A stretch of 64,000 bases of DNA from Marsupella aquatica (GCA_973895155.1 OZ316896.1:16368001-16432000), one strand, 5' to 3'. Shown: positions 37,749 to 50,432, numbered from the stretch's first letter. Notes: a model not told the origin generated them from the sequence alone. A program made the numbers and translations.

Positions 37749-40700
37749 TGTACCTCAAATCTTTTGGTACATATTGATAGCACGTTGTAGAACAGAACAA
37801 TGATTCCTGAAGGGATTTTGGATCATTCTTACCATACTCCCAACTGAGACCATTGGAATGATGGCATCCATGTTCATTACTATGGAGACAAGGTGTTGCA
37901 GATTTGGTGGCCAGTTTCGCTTCCTCACTTATTTGAGATAATCACTTATGCGACCGTTGTAAATCCAAAATATGATGATGGGAAGGATGATAGCACATTT
38001 ATTCAGGGCATGGGATTTTGTGGACTTGCAGTTTTTATAATTGATCTGCAAGTACTGGATCAGTTGGCACGAGGAGTGCTATTTCCCGTCAATAGATTTA
38101 TTTGATCTCCCCTCTTTGGGAATTTGTTTCTAGGGCATTTCCAAACGAAAGCGAGCACTTTCTGGAAACTGGATATTGGGCAGGATGTTAGTGGCACGGC
38201 ACTAATGTCTGAGGTGATTCTCAATATTTGGACAAGAGGGGTGAAGTCAGAAACGACTAGTTTGAGAAAAGCAGTACGAAATATTCAATTGTGATTCCTT
38301 CAGAATCTATCTCTTCGGCAGTGCTAGCTGGTGGGATAATTGGTGGGAGTGCCCTTTTTCCGGATCAGCTGTAGATAATACATCGTGCAGTGTCCAGCCT
38401 CAGTGGAAGTGGGGTAACTGGTCATGTAGAATCACTCGACGCGTACCCTCTAGCTTCTCCGGCACGATGCTTATGCAGCCCGTACGAGTCAGGCTGCTCC
38501 TTACATAGTCACGACATATCATTGAAATAACCAAGGTTGCACACTGAACTTGCTCTCCAAACGACCTTGACTTTAATCATTCAGATCATTACTTGCTGTG
38601 TTGTCGAAGATTGATACCACCTCCATTGTTGAAAAACTCGCTGTCCCGACCAGTCTTGACACTTGCACCGGAGCTAGCTCATAAACAGCGATTGGAAAAG
38701 TTACTAAGAGGGCAGTTGACCTGAGACAGTCGTGTGGGTGTTTGTTGTTCGAGCTGAGCTGTGGAATAATGCTCTCAATGAGAAACAGCATGTTTTTTCT
38801 TGACGAATGTTGCAGTCATGCACTTGTGATCCGTGCCTGGAACACAGTTGGCGTTTTTCCGCGCCTGGACCCACTTTCCTAAAGAAGAGAAACCCCGCTG
38901 CTCCGCATCTTTACCCATGTTCTCCGCTTGAGGTGTGCGGTCCATATTACTTTGGTTCCTTATTACAAACAGATATCCTAAACCTGACCTACATTGAGTT
39001 GGGTTGTTCACTCACATATCACATAGGAACCGTAGAAAATGAATTGCTTGCCAAGTTTGCTATCTGATAGCAATCCAGTACGAGATTGTTCGTCTCAATG
39101 ATGCACATCTCCATCACCTTAGTGGACTTGCGATCACTACCATTCCAGCAAAAGATGGGGCACACAAACTAATGTGGAATCTTATCATTTCTCAAGAGAT
39201 GCGTGAAAGAAGAAGCATCACAGACATGCCTCAAACTAACTTTCCGACGTACAGTGCAATAGTTTTTTGAAAGAGACTTAATCGTTCCAGAATTTGAAGA
39301 GTGGCACCTGACAGCCCATTTTAGAATGTGCGTTTGGAGGGTCTTGGCCGGAGGTGGGGATGGGGCCAGGGGGCTGTTGCTGGGCAAGGGTTGTTTTTGT
39401 CAGAGTAAGTAGTGCAGCATTACAGTTGCCAATTTATCGTCCGAACTCAGAACAAACTAGCTAAGCTACGAAAACATTATTGTTCTGGTAGACCCTTCAT
39501 GTCAAGTTTCCAAATTATGTGGAGAAAACTCCAGATGACGCTAACAGGATAGAGTAAAATACTTTATTACAGAGTTTAGCAGTACATATCAAACTTTTCT
39601 GAAACGTTATTGTTCTGGTAGACTCTGGATAGAAATGTCAGGGTGTTTAGCAGTTTCAGCTTTGTAGATATAGGCCCCACAGGTGAGTCCTTTTACCAAA
39701 ATTGTACTCTTCTGCAGTGCTCGTGACAACTAGCGATAGCATGTGAGACTGCAGTGGATGTCATTTACCATCAAATTTTACAATATTCTTCTTCTCGTCT
39801 TTGAAGTCAAATGACGGCAATCTGAAGTTCAGGGTGTGTGAGAAATTTCTGAACAGGCTTTGATAGGACTAGAATTGCTTTTGCGTAGAATCTCAACTAT
39901 TTTGCTCTGGTGATCAGCGGTTTTGGTGCAAGCAGAGGTGTGGGCATACACCTGGAACAAATTCTGAAGGAGCAGAAAAGTACGAATCACTTCCCACGCA
40001 ACGCATCCGATGTACATGTATATTCATTAGATCATGTCCACTTAGACGGATGGAATTATCTGTCGTTCTGGTCATTCGTATGACAGACTTTGTGAGGACC
40101 CCACCTGCAAACCGTTTGTTCTTCCCGCTGTCGATACATTCTTCTTCGTCTGAAAATTGGATGAGCTCAACGAATCGACAAACATTGTCTTGCCTGTGGT
40201 ATGTCCAAACCTTTTCCCGTTTCGTGAATGGATCCAACTTCTTGGAAGGAGGGAATCATGATGACCAGCCAGTCTGATTAGAGGGTGAGGTCATCAACAA
40301 GCATACTGTGCAATAACACAAGCGGATCATTCATAATATCTCAGGCAAATCTCCAATGAACCTCCCCTCCCCCATTCGTGTGCTTGTGCATGCACCTGAA
40401 GGAAAAACGGAAGTGGCCTCGGAATTGAGAAATCATTTCTATTGTTTTCCGCTCCGTCAATTATGTACATATAGCGGAAGGAAGGAGAGTAAAAGTTCTA
40501 GTAAAAGTAGGGGAGAACTTTTATAATTAGGTGACCCAAATCTTGACTCTGCATTTTCTCCAGTAATAAATGCCGTGAAAAGTACCAAGAAAAAATTCAC
40601 TGAGGGCATTAAGTTAGTGAAGTCTTGGCAATCCGGTTGTTTGGGGCTTAACTCACTTTTAAAATCTTTTGTGTGCTGTCTGAATGTTTCTGCTGCGAAT

Positions 40701-42398
40701 CAACCAATCTGTGTCCTGATCAACAAATTTCCTGCCATTGTCGATTTCAATATCCAATTCAGGCTTCTTCATAGGTCATTCAATCACCGTCGCTTCTTGT
40801 GTGTCAGCCCACTCCATCAGAGTCTTAACGCCAGTCCAGCCAAGATCGTAATAGTTTCGATGAAATTGAACTCGTTGTAACGAATCTCACAGGATGAGCC
40901 ACAACTAATAGATACTTGTCACCAAACGTGTCTAGCGTCACGATACCCTTCGCCTCCTTTTACAAACACTCAAAAAGGAAGAGGTCAGCCGGCATTGCTC
41001 ACAGACATGAAACTTGTAAGGTTCATCTGGTTAAGTGTAGATTATTCGGAATGTAGATCCCCCCACACAGAGTATCACTACCCAAGGCATGACATGAAAT
41101 TTTGCTGTGCAATCCATAAATGAAGGCAAATCGACAGACAAAGTAATTTAATTGTCTGTGAAATTGAATGGAGTGCTGATAACGGTGCCCAGAATTTCAG
41201 TACAAGTGTCACCGACATTTCTTTGTGTGGGAAACCTGTTGGGCAAAAACGTACTATGACGAGAAACAATGACCTTAATTCGTCCGCCTCACCCGCTCGA
41301 AGATTTGGAATTGCTTTCCACTTGATAAATCACTCCAGGGATACAAGGTGAACGCCTCCCCGCATCTCGTCGTCGTGGGTCTGAAAGAAAAAGCAAAACG
41401 GATGTATGTGGTTGAACTCCACCACCAAATCGACGACGACAAGGATGTCGACTCTGGGCAGATCTTCTCCGGGTAGATACGTACCTCTGAGTTGGGCGAC
41501 TGAGCTAGCCGCAAACAGGGTTTTGCAATCACGGTTCATGTGGCTTGATCTGAGTCATACAATTATCTCGGTTCTAACTTTGCGGTTACTAGTCATGACC
41601 CAGGGGAGTGAAAACCATTTATGTCGGTCAGCTGATGATATGTTATTTCGAGGTTCCCCGACAGACTACTTCACTCAAATCGTAGGATCGGACTGATACT
41701 TCATGCAATTTTCTTGTCCCAGGAAGAGCTCCCAATGTCCTCGTTCACGGCGTCAGAGTCTGAATCTCTGGCTGAATACAGTCTTGCAAAGAGAATCGGA
41801 TAGAACCTGATCATCGTTCCCCTCGAACTCTGGCTTTTAAATGACTTCGATGAGATATATACTCGGTGGCTTATTGATGCCATCATTCATGTCGCCAGTC
41901 TCTCAGATGTTTGTTCTTTCTCCGAACAATCTGCCGCGTATTGACAATCGCAACAGGACATGCTAATTTACTGATTTGGCAGACTTGTTGAATCCAACAT
42001 GGACAGGCTAATTTACTGATTTGTCAGCTGGTGGCCATGATTTGAGCATTGACTTTCGGTATCATCCCCGGCCCCTGACGCTATAAGGTTTCCGAGTTAA
42101 GGTTTCCGAGTTATTCGGACTTGTGTGATTTGAGAAGTTGGAGAGTTGCTTTACTACAGTACCGTAGTGGTGGGACTACCGGTAGGCCAGGATCCCCTTT
42201 ACGTCTGTACAAGAACGAGACGGTGTATTGAAACTCGCATTCTTCGACCATTTATATGGCTCCTTTGGTTTACTATGTCATGAGTTTTGTCTTCCACTGT
42301 CGGACGATCCATATGACGTACACTGTAACGAGGTTCTTCAATCCGAGCGTCAATCGCGCTTGTTTCGTTTGCTCGCGGTCCTTTGATCGGTCAATTCC
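37749..42398. other. Intergenic between TFIIE alpha and the AWPM-19-like gene, first part
   Basis: No recognised gene. A 29-bp phrase around ACGTTATTGTTCTGGTAGAC occurs near 39480 and 39605. A short duplication (AGGCTAATTTACTGATTTG and its near copy) lies at 41963-42025. Minus-strand frames at 39914-40237 (107 aa) and 41275-41539 look coding-like in places but match nothing I know. Confidence 0.35.
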
Positions 42399-42881
42399 AT
42401 GGAAGATGTTCACGTTGTCTCACGTAATTCACCTGGCTGTCGGGACAGTTCTAATACCTCCCGGACACAGTATGCAGAGGACGCTTGGGAAGGCAGAAGC
42501 CAGCTATTTATTCAAGCGAAAGCTCTGTTGAGATTTCCGGATAACGAGATTGCCCGTCTCGGCTGGGGATTTGGACGGAGGAATGTACGAAGCGGCGTTG
42601 GAAATGTCGAGGAATTTGGTTTGTTCCGCCTCGATCGTGTGCCAGGTGATCATCGCTACATGGTGCCGCTCTCAGCCGCTCAACACAGATCAAGGGCAGC
42701 ATCAATTCAACGGATAAATCTACGAGTATACTTGACTGGCGAGGCCGGCAATCACGCTCAGCTGCTACAGCCTGAAACTCGAACGCCATCGATCGAAAGC
42801 ATATTAATTAACACTTCCTCGGATTTTCCAGGAATTGAGCTTGCTTGGCTCTCAAATACGACGGTCAGCTTTTCAGCTTGA
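42399..42881 (+). CDS. Hypothetical protein, possible orphan ORF
   Basis: A 160-aa frame opens with ATG in a favourable context (TTCCATGG) and ends TGA at 42881. It is mildly basic and hydrophilic, with no membrane segment or signal peptide, and I recognise no domain. It lies about 460 bp upstream of the AWPM-19-like gene on the same strand, so part of it could be promoter, leader or the remnant of another gene. Support is only frame length and start context, and chance is a real alternative. A frame of similar extent runs antisense at 42508-42789. Confidence 0.2.
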   Translation: MEDVHVVSRNSPGCRDSSNTSRTQYAEDAWEGRSQLFIQAKALLRFPDNEIARLGWGFGRRNVRSGVGNVEEFGLFRLDRVPGDHRYMVPLSAAQHRSRAASIQRINLRVYLTGEAGNHAQLLQPETRTPSIESILINTSSDFPGIELAWLSNTTVSFSA

Positions 42882-43339
42882 GGTTGAATAAATCGCCACT
42901 CCACCTGCAATTCTCTTCGCTTCCAGACGTCCAATCGCCTCCCTTCCTCATCATCAGTCAGCCTAATGAGTTCAACTCAGTGCCTTGGGAATTCCGTGGA
43001 CGGTTCGCGTCAATCCTTTCGAGCTTGAATAAAACTCACCGCGAGAGCCGCTGTAGCTGCTGTCACCTCAGTGCCTGAATTCTGTGGATCGTTCGCTTCA
43101 ATCCTCTACAGCTTGAACTTCCATCACCGCGGGAACTGTTGTAACAGTCCGACTGTTACGAAAGTGAGTGCTGCTGCTTTTATTAACAGTCCGGCTGCCT
43201 TCAGAGGAAATAGAAGCTCCGGACCTCTGTTCAAGCATACTCTCGGGGGGCGAGTGAATTGAACATCCTTACAAGTCGATCATACACATAAAATCACTTT
43301 CACAAGCTGGGGGCTTATTGTCCCCTAGTGTCTAAGACG

Positions 43340-43837
43340 ATGGCGTTACCACCAAGGCGTGGTTTCGGAAAACTTCTCTTGGCTCCGCTTCTGGTATTCA
43401 ATTTCGCGGCTACCATCGTCTTCTTAGGCCTGGCAGCGTGGTTGGCGAACCTCATAATTGATAACCTGAACTTATTGTTACAAGGTTTATACGACACGCA
43501 GGCGAACACGCAGGATTTGTTCGACGTCTTCGAGGGCTCTGCCGCGAACCCTTTGATCCTCTTAGCCGCACTGATCGCTGGAGTGGTTACCGTGACGTCG
43601 TACATCGTCGGTCTGCATCACGTGAGGGTGTGGACAACACCGAGCGCAACTGCAGCACAGTCAGCCGCCTGGATCGCCTTCGGACTCCTGATGCTCCCCT
43701 TTGCTCTGGTGTGGAGGGAGATCGCACTCGGCGCTCAACCCAGCGACAAAGCATTAGTGGTGGAAGCGTTTGTGATCATCGTCACGGTCGTGCACTTGGC
43801 TTACACGCTACTCTTGTATGTACCTGATCGAGGATAG
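43340..43837 (+). CDS. AWPM-19-like (PM19) integral membrane protein
   Basis: A 165-aa four-pass membrane protein. ATG at 43340 is the first methionine codon in frame (the frame extends four codons upstream only through GTG). Hydrophobic segments lie at about 11-34, 70-92, 105-125 and 138-160. Family signatures are the N-terminal LLLAPLLVFNFAATIVFLGLA, the central GLHHVRVW (HIRAW in seed plants) and the last helix VVEAFVIIVTVVHLAYTLLL. AWPM-19/PM19 proteins are plasma-membrane proteins induced by ABA, drying or cold, and rice PM1 was reported as an ABA importer. Role here is inferred from family. The gene shows no intron, and the 40-69 loop (DNLNLLLQGLYDTQANTQDLFDVF) is lineage-specific. Confidence 0.82.
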   Translation: MALPPRRGFGKLLLAPLLVFNFAATIVFLGLAAWLANLIIDNLNLLLQGLYDTQANTQDLFDVFEGSAANPLILLAALIAGVVTVTSYIVGLHHVRVWTTPSATAAQSAAWIAFGLLMLPFALVWREIALGAQPSDKALVVEAFVIIVTVVHLAYTLLLYVPDRG

Positions 43838-44651
43838 GTAGACACAATTATAAAGCCACCATTCGCCGTGATTCTTATCACAAAACAGAAGCGCACAGAC
43901 TGATAGATTCAAGCAGGTAGGCAAGCGAGCTGAGGACTGAGGGTAGCTCATAATCTACCAACTCGACCTGTCCAGGAGTAGTGTGAAATGTTTCTGAAAA
44001 CACGCAGCTCCTTCTGTATTTGAATTATACTGAGTTTTTCCCCCTAGTCTAGAGTTTGATGTCTATGTCGCACGGTAATGTACAGGACTGAGTGGTGGAA
44101 ATCCTCAGGGGATTCCTGCATCACCCTTGCTGAACTTGTAATTGTTTGCTCATTCTAATGGAAGTTTTCCCTCTTGACCGTCTTAGGAATTGTGCGCTCA
44201 TCAGGCAATTGCTGGTTAGCGCTGTCCATCTGCACTCCACTGTTTCTGATTTGATTTGGCATCCCGTGAAATAGACATACTTGCGAGGGACAGACGCAAA
44301 TCATGTGGTGATTGATTAAGTTAGAAAGCGGACGTGGTGACAAGGTCCTGGCACAAAGTCTGCTCGTGTGCGAACAGAAAAAGTTTGCTTAATCAACCAT
44401 TGTCTCACAAGTTGCAGAAGCTGAAGAAATTGATTAGGGAGTGTGAGAGAGTCCTGGGACATTATATTACACCACATACAAACCAAACTGCAAGAGAAGA
44501 CCACATACAAACCGAAGAGAAGACAGGGTCATTGTAGCGTGGGAAAAATTTTACTCGCATGGTCACATGACCCCTAATTTTTCTATATGCAAGTGTCTAG
44601 CTAACAATAACCTGGTTGATAACATCCATTTTGGGGATTACACGTTTTGTT

Positions 44652-44796
44652 AGGGCTCTCGCTAGCCATGTGGAGTCATAAAAAACACACAAAAATTAGA
44701 AAAGGCAGCAAAAGAAATTTAAAAGGGCTCTCGCTAGCCATGTGGAGTCATAAAAAACACACAAAAATTAGAAAAGGCAGCAAAAGAAATTTAAAA
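44652..44796. repeat. Perfect tandem duplication, 2 x 72 bp
   Basis: AGGGCTCTCGCTAGCCATG... recurs exactly 72 bp later, at 44724, and the copies read as identical. Very recent. Confidence 0.9.
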
Positions 44797-44936
44797 ACAC
44801 AAGTGTCTCCTTAACAATACTCTCCTAGCTAACAAAATTCCTATTTGCTTGCATTATAGAATATCTCAAGAATACAGGTCAGTGAAGTGGAGGGCAGTGA
44901 TTAGTGAACGGCAGACACTCAGAGATTTTACACGTA

Positions 44937-45060
44937 GAAAGATGAAAGCCCAACAATAGGAAAGCCAATTGAGGTATACTCTACTTGTTAGAAAATGTTA
45001 CATAGAAAGATTGAATCCCAACAATAGGAAAGCCAATTGAGGTATACCCTACTTGTTAGG
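44937..45060. repeat. Tandem duplication, about 2 x 68 bp
   Basis: GAAAGAT..AA.CCCAACAATAGGAAAGCC... ends in CTACTTGTTAG at both copies, starting at 44937 and 45005, with a few substitutions. Confidence 0.8.
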
Positions 45061-45482
45061 AATCGATGAGCCCCTGTGAGGTATTTTAATACATAGAGTG
45101 GCGGTCAAGTCACACAAAAAATACTATGTTCTCTCAAGCTTCTTAGTTAGAGATGGTGGACTCACTAGTTGTAGCATAGCCCACCTCTAATTTAGCCCAC
45201 TAACCTGGACCATGGCCTTCCACAAAAGCCTATCATTTTTGGACCGTGACCTACCATCTTGGACCTTTTCTAATAGAATTGTCATCAAACTCAGCTCATA
45301 CAAGGTAAAATTGCCAAAAGAAACTAACCGTTTGAATATTTTGATTGTGAGCCAAAGTGCAAACAAATTCAATTGGCTTAACGTGAAAGCATGAAAAATA
45401 AAACTTATTTAGTTGGAAACAAAGAAAATTAATTTCTGTATGCACTGAATAGTAAACAAATGAAAATTAAAGGGCAATGACT

Positions 45483-45650
45483 GGAAACCTGAAAAGAGAA
45501 ATTATAATGAAATCAATTCAATTTGATTCTCAGGTTCACATGAAACTGGAAACGAGAAATGATAATGAAATCATTTCAATCTGATTATCAAATTCACATG
45601 AAACCTGAAAAGAGAAATGATAATGAAATCATTTCAATTTGATTCTCAGC
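45483..45650. repeat. Tandem repeat, three units of about 58-59 bp
   Basis: Units start at 45483, 45542 and 45600: GAAAC(C)TG.AAA.GAGAAAT, then ATAATGAAATCA.TTCAAT, then TGATT.TCA. It directly precedes a LINE-like tail. Confidence 0.85.
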
Positions 45651-45654
45651 TTCT

Positions 45655-45830
45655 TTATGAGGGACCTTGTCTATTGTTGGGGTGGTTGTTGGCGTTTTGT
45701 CATTGTTTGGGGTGTGTGTGGCCCTCTGTGTGGTTTGTTGTCTTCCTTGCTGGTCTTTGCCGCCATGGCTTTTCTAATAAACACATATTTTCAACAATAA
45801 AAAATTAAATTAAATTAAATTAAAAATGAA
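45655..45830 (+). repeat. Possible LINE-type 3' end
   Basis: A G/T-rich block (TGTTGGGGTGGTTGTTGGCG...TGTGGCCCTCTGTGTGG) leads to TTTCTAATAAACACATATTTTC, then a tail of AAATT repeats (45803-45825). The block and A-rich simple tail are what plant LINE 3' ends look like. There is no coding remnant to prove it. Confidence 0.35.
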
Positions 45831-46274
45831 CGGGTTGAAATGAAAACAAATAGGGTTAGAAGTGACAAAATGGGTGAAACGAAGGGTGCTTAGTGTCTGC
45901 TCTTAAGTCCAAAAATAAGTTGATTGTGTTAAGCCCCCAAAAGAAGTAAATTATGGTAATGACAGAGATTGACTTATGATACTCAACAACTGTGGTTGAG
46001 ATTGTAGGGTAGTGTTGTGAACTCAAGTAGTCTCATTTTGTTCTAGCAGAACTGTTGGCGACTTAGAGCAAATTAAGCACATCCCCAAACTTTTCTGGCA
46101 GTTTTGATTCCATTTCAAATCCTGTTCATCTGAGACACCCTGAACTCATACGGATCCATGCCCAAATAACAATTGATTCACCCCCATTCCTTGCAACTCA
46201 ATGTAAGTAATGGTGCAACATTTTTGTGACAGGGTCCAACAAATCTGGAAGCCTTTTGTCACATTTATAACATA

Positions 46275-46305
46275 CTAGCCCGATGCATGTGCGTTGTACA
46301 AAAGA
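46275..46305 (-). mobile_element. Helitron-type 3' terminus
   Basis: On the minus strand the sequence reads GTACAACGCACATGCATCGGGCTAG and the next base is T. The GTGCAACGCAC-like stem (one arm mutated) followed about 11 bases later by CTAG-T is the same layout as the end of the element at 6653. The element body would extend right of 46305, where AAGATGTCAAGGTGA is repeated (46303-46350), but I could not find its 5' TC end. Confidence 0.5.
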
Positions 46306-47698
46306 TGTCAAGGTGAGGAAAAGATGTCAAGGTGAAAAATGATGTTGATGAGCTAGAGAAAGAGATGTCCAGGTGAAAAAAAATGTAAAGATGAGAAGAA
46401 CATGTTTGAGGATTTAATGAAATTGTTTATTGGTAATTATGAAACTTGCAGAATCTTACTGACATATTGTTCATATTACTAGTGCGGCCTTGTCACTTCT
46501 AGCTTAGGGCATCTTCTTTGGGTTTCGTCCCAAAATTGAGATTGGGAACATCAAGCAAGAAATAAGCCGAGTCAAAGAGTTTAATTGCTCTCAATTACCA
46601 AACACAGGACCAAACATCCTTATTCCCATATTGCATTGTGTCTCCACCATACATTACCACTTGAAACCCTGCCTGGAGACATCACTACTTTAACTTCCAG
46701 AAAGTAGTAGTCGAGGTAGTCATTCTTTCTTGCGTCCAAGCACCTGCTCAAGTTGAAAGCAAAAGGTAACAACAGTTTATGCCCCAATTGTCTCAAAGTC
46801 AAAAGTCTCACTTTGTGATTGATTCACAGAAAATCAAGTGAAACTAGAAACCATATTGAACCTATTCACTAAGTTTCTTTTGGAGAAAATCAGATGGTCT
46901 CCAAATTGGTGTCCACCTGGAAGAGGAACAAATGAAACATAACCCTAAGGGGTTGGTGGAGGCATTTGGGTGGAGCACGTTGAGATGTCGGAAGGGTGGA
47001 TGAAGTGATGAGGATGTGCACATTGAGGTAGAGGGTTGGGTCAATTGGGACAGCATTGATCAAGGCATGCTGAGAGGTCTTAAATTACTAAGCCAAGGCA
47101 GCCGAGGTTCAGCACCCTGTAAAGAGCTACATTGGTAAGAATATATGCTACACACTTCAATTGTTATTTATATCTCCCTAAGTGATGGTCCATTGAAGAA
47201 GCCAGAGCCCTAGTTTGGGGCCCCATTGAGAATAAACTCCAACTATGTGTGTAACTTAAATTTTAAAAATACTTTATTATATGGAAAATATAAACAACAA
47301 ATAGCCTGGTCAAATTCATTATACAAATATCACATAATATAACTTGTAGTCAGATTAGAAAAAATGATTTATAAGATTTACTTAAAATATATTTTAAAAC
47401 ACCTTAATTTATTTGCACCTCATCCTTTTAGTACATAAGGTGGGACTAAGCTCTCCTTGCCAATGTCAATAAAGTAGACAATTGACATATAATGAAGGGT
47501 CACTTGTCATATATGTGGAGGTACCATATCAATATATATTTGAGTAACTTTTCTATTTGCTTTTTTCATGAACATAGGGGCATTCCCAAAATTGGATGAT
47601 GAAACTCAATGTTAAAATAATTTGTTTTTCAATGGTTTTTTTTCAATGGTTTTAGTCACTAGCTTGTGTTATTCAAAAATATATACACTCACCATTTT

Positions 47699-48285
47699 TT
47701 AGGCTCGTTTATAATAAGCGCACCTGGAGCCTGCTGCTCATGGGGATCAACTTAGTATAATGTTTCAATATAACTTGCAATCCTGACCTAATTCAAAATA
47801 AACTCCTATTTTAAAAAGAGAATATTCTAGAAATTTATACTTTGAATGTTAAACAATCTATTTAACTTTGCATAAGGTATAAAGAATATGTTTTAGTTGT
47901 GTATTGTAAAACACCTTATTTTATTTCTATGCTTTAGTTATTAATTATAATAAAATAATATAAAAATACCTATTTTGGATTCATTATTTCTTTAGGCTCA
48001 CTTATGATAAGTGCATCATTTGTAAAGGAAATATTGCAAAGGGAATCAACTTAGTGTATTTTTCAATACCAAGTGTGATTCCTGGTGTGATTTCGGCCTA
48101 CGTAAAACACTTGTATAATTCAAAAAATAAATTCTAGAAATATTTACACTTTGAATGTCTAATGATCTATTTTATTTTAGACATAGTATAAAGTAAATAA
48201 CATCATCTATTTTTGTATTACACAAATAACTTATTTTATTTCGTACACTTTATAACATTTTGGCTATAGAGGTATGAAAATGCAT
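47699..48285. repeat. Diverged direct repeat of about 292 bp, two units
   Basis: The unit beginning TTTAGGCTCGTTTATAATAAG (about 47698) is repeated from about 47992 (TTTAGGCTCACTTATGATAAG). The order of words is the same in both: ATCAACTTAGT, TTCAATA, TTCTAGAAAT, ACTTTGAATGT, ATTTT.GGAT. Similar words occur upstream at 47270-47450. AT-rich, no coding signal. Confidence 0.65.
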
Positions 48286-48289
48286 ATTT

Positions 48290-50430
48290 TGGATCGCACA
48301 TAACTCTATTCAGATTTTGGTGATGCCCCTGCTCGTTCGATAGCCCACGGTCGTGCTGGTTCTGATTCTGCTTGAGAAGACTCCCATGTAAATCGTTGTG
48401 GTGGTGAAGGGGAAGATATTAAATTCTGCGAGTGACCATGACCAGAATTGAAGAATTCGGTTGGAACAAGAGAAAGTATTAAACCCGAAGTTCTGGCTAG
48501 AGCATGAGAAAATCCTTGTCATGCTGGAGGAGAAGGTTTCAAAATTGGAGTGATGGTTAAGCTAGACTTCCATGTAGCTAATGATTCATAGACGCCAGAC
48601 AAAGCCTTCCGAGTAGATGAAATATAGAATGATAGATCCAACAGCTTTTTCTAATTGGATGATGAACAAAAATTGGCAGGATCCGTTATTATAGTAGTGG
48701 ATCTTGTTATTTGGCTTTTGAGCAAAGTTTTTGGGCAAAGTTTTCTATGATGTTAGGCCATGATCAGCCAAATATTGGACAGAAACATCTACAGATCAAC
48801 AATAAAAAGATGCAAACTATCATGTATATCAAATATGACAGTCAACACTTTACAACCTAGAGGTTTGTCATGATGATCTAGAACATCAATAAACCATGTA
48901 TATCAAAGGAGGATTCCATGACTATCAGTTTCATTGCATGTGATGGGCCTATTCTTTCATCATTCTACAAATGTGAAGTTTGCATGTTCATTAACTTCCA
49001 ACCTTCGGGCACAATACTTGAGGCAACTAGTATTACCTGTACCAATTTCTTCCCTACCATGACTTTAGCATTTTGAAATCTTGGTAACAAAATTAAGGGT
49101 CCTCTTGCTTTTGTGTGGTGCTTAAATATGGTGTATAATCATCTGACTTTAATTAAGATTTGCTACAAAGTTAGCAGATGCATATTATCAGACTGACTTG
49201 TCCTAAAACCATTGGACTTGATATTTCTTTGTATCTATCTCATTCCTTGGTCAAATGACCATAGCCAGCAGGCTCTCTCCCTAAACCACACTAGCAAAGC
49301 TCAACTCAATGAAGTGTTTGTTTGTGATTTATCAGTCAAATTCATCTACACTGTTCACCATAATTAGTGTGACTAACACTAATTCTAGAGCACCCATTTT
49401 TAGGGTCTACTCGCGAATTAGTGTTGGTCACACTAATTTTGTACTAACATTATTTCTGCGCACATGAATTAGTGTTACAGTGGTCTTAAGAGTGAAAAAA
49501 TAGAGGGAAAACAACTATTTTGAAAAATTCACAACAATTAGTGTTACCAACCTGGTTCATCTTGTGTTATCAATGGTGAGTCATTGTGTTCTTGGAAATT
49601 AAAACAACTTCATTTCAATGTAATTTAAGTTTATTATTCAAAATTGATTTAATGTGGTTTGATTAGGATTTAAATTATAGATGACTGAAAACTCACATAT
49701 AATGATTGATGAACATTAAATAAATGATTTAATATCTTCTTAGTGGCTGTGAAAAAAGGCCCTTGTGATGGATAGTTTTTATGTGAATGCTACAAGGGTG
49801 TTCAGATCAAAAATTAATATTTGTCAAATTCACAAACATTGTATTTTTATCTTTGAAAAATGCATTTTCTAGGGTTTTCCATGCTGCCCACCAATTCAAG
49901 AGATACCTGTTCATATAAAAATAATAATTTTCATCCATTAAAGAACTATAACTACCGTTTAAAAAAGTATGTTTTAGTTTACAATGAAACTAAAGCTTGG
50001 ATGGACTACCATTTGAATACAATGTTCCTTTGGACCACATTTTGCTAGTAGATGGGAATTTGGGGCCACAACCTAATGATTAGGAGTTCAAAAGTAAACT
50101 CAATTTGCACCTACAAGGCAACTCGAGAAGTAAGAGACATGAAAAACACAAGCCTGCATGAAAATATTTCATGGTAACACAATGAAAATCAATCTAATCA
50201 AATTTACTCCTCCACATTTTATGCTAAAATCCCAACCAAATTGCTAAAAATTCACCATCACTTTGAAGGAAATAATTGTGATAATTTTATATTAATAATT
50301 CCAAATATTTCTTAGTTTTGAATGTGTGCAGTAGGAATAAGTACCCTAGAGTACAATGATTTTTGGTCATTTGGATTGAATTATTCATTGTGGAATGTGA
50401 CGGGGTAAATTCAAACAAATTAATTCTAGG
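48290..50430. other. Intergenic, no gene seen
   Basis: AT-rich; holds the second copy of the dispersed repeat at 49363-49550. Remaining frames are short and unremarkable. Confidence 0.4.
49363..49550. repeat. Dispersed repeat, copy 2 (matches 7322-7510)
   Basis: Same word order as copy 1 in the same orientation, with CATAATTAGTGTGACTAACAC at the start and AATTAGTGTTACCAA at the end. TAACACTAA/TTAGTGTTA words in both orientations give it local dyad symmetry. Confidence 0.65.
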
Positions 50431-50432
50431 TT

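Larger units (their letters stand above)
43838..46270. other. Gene-free AT-rich interval with tandem repeats
   Basis: Apart from the tandem repeats and LINE-like tail listed separately, nothing recognisable. Confidence 0.4.

Noticed and set aside
39914-40237. Minus-strand 107-codon frame
   Set aside because: No recognisable domain, no supporting splice or start evidence, and overlapping frames on both strands.
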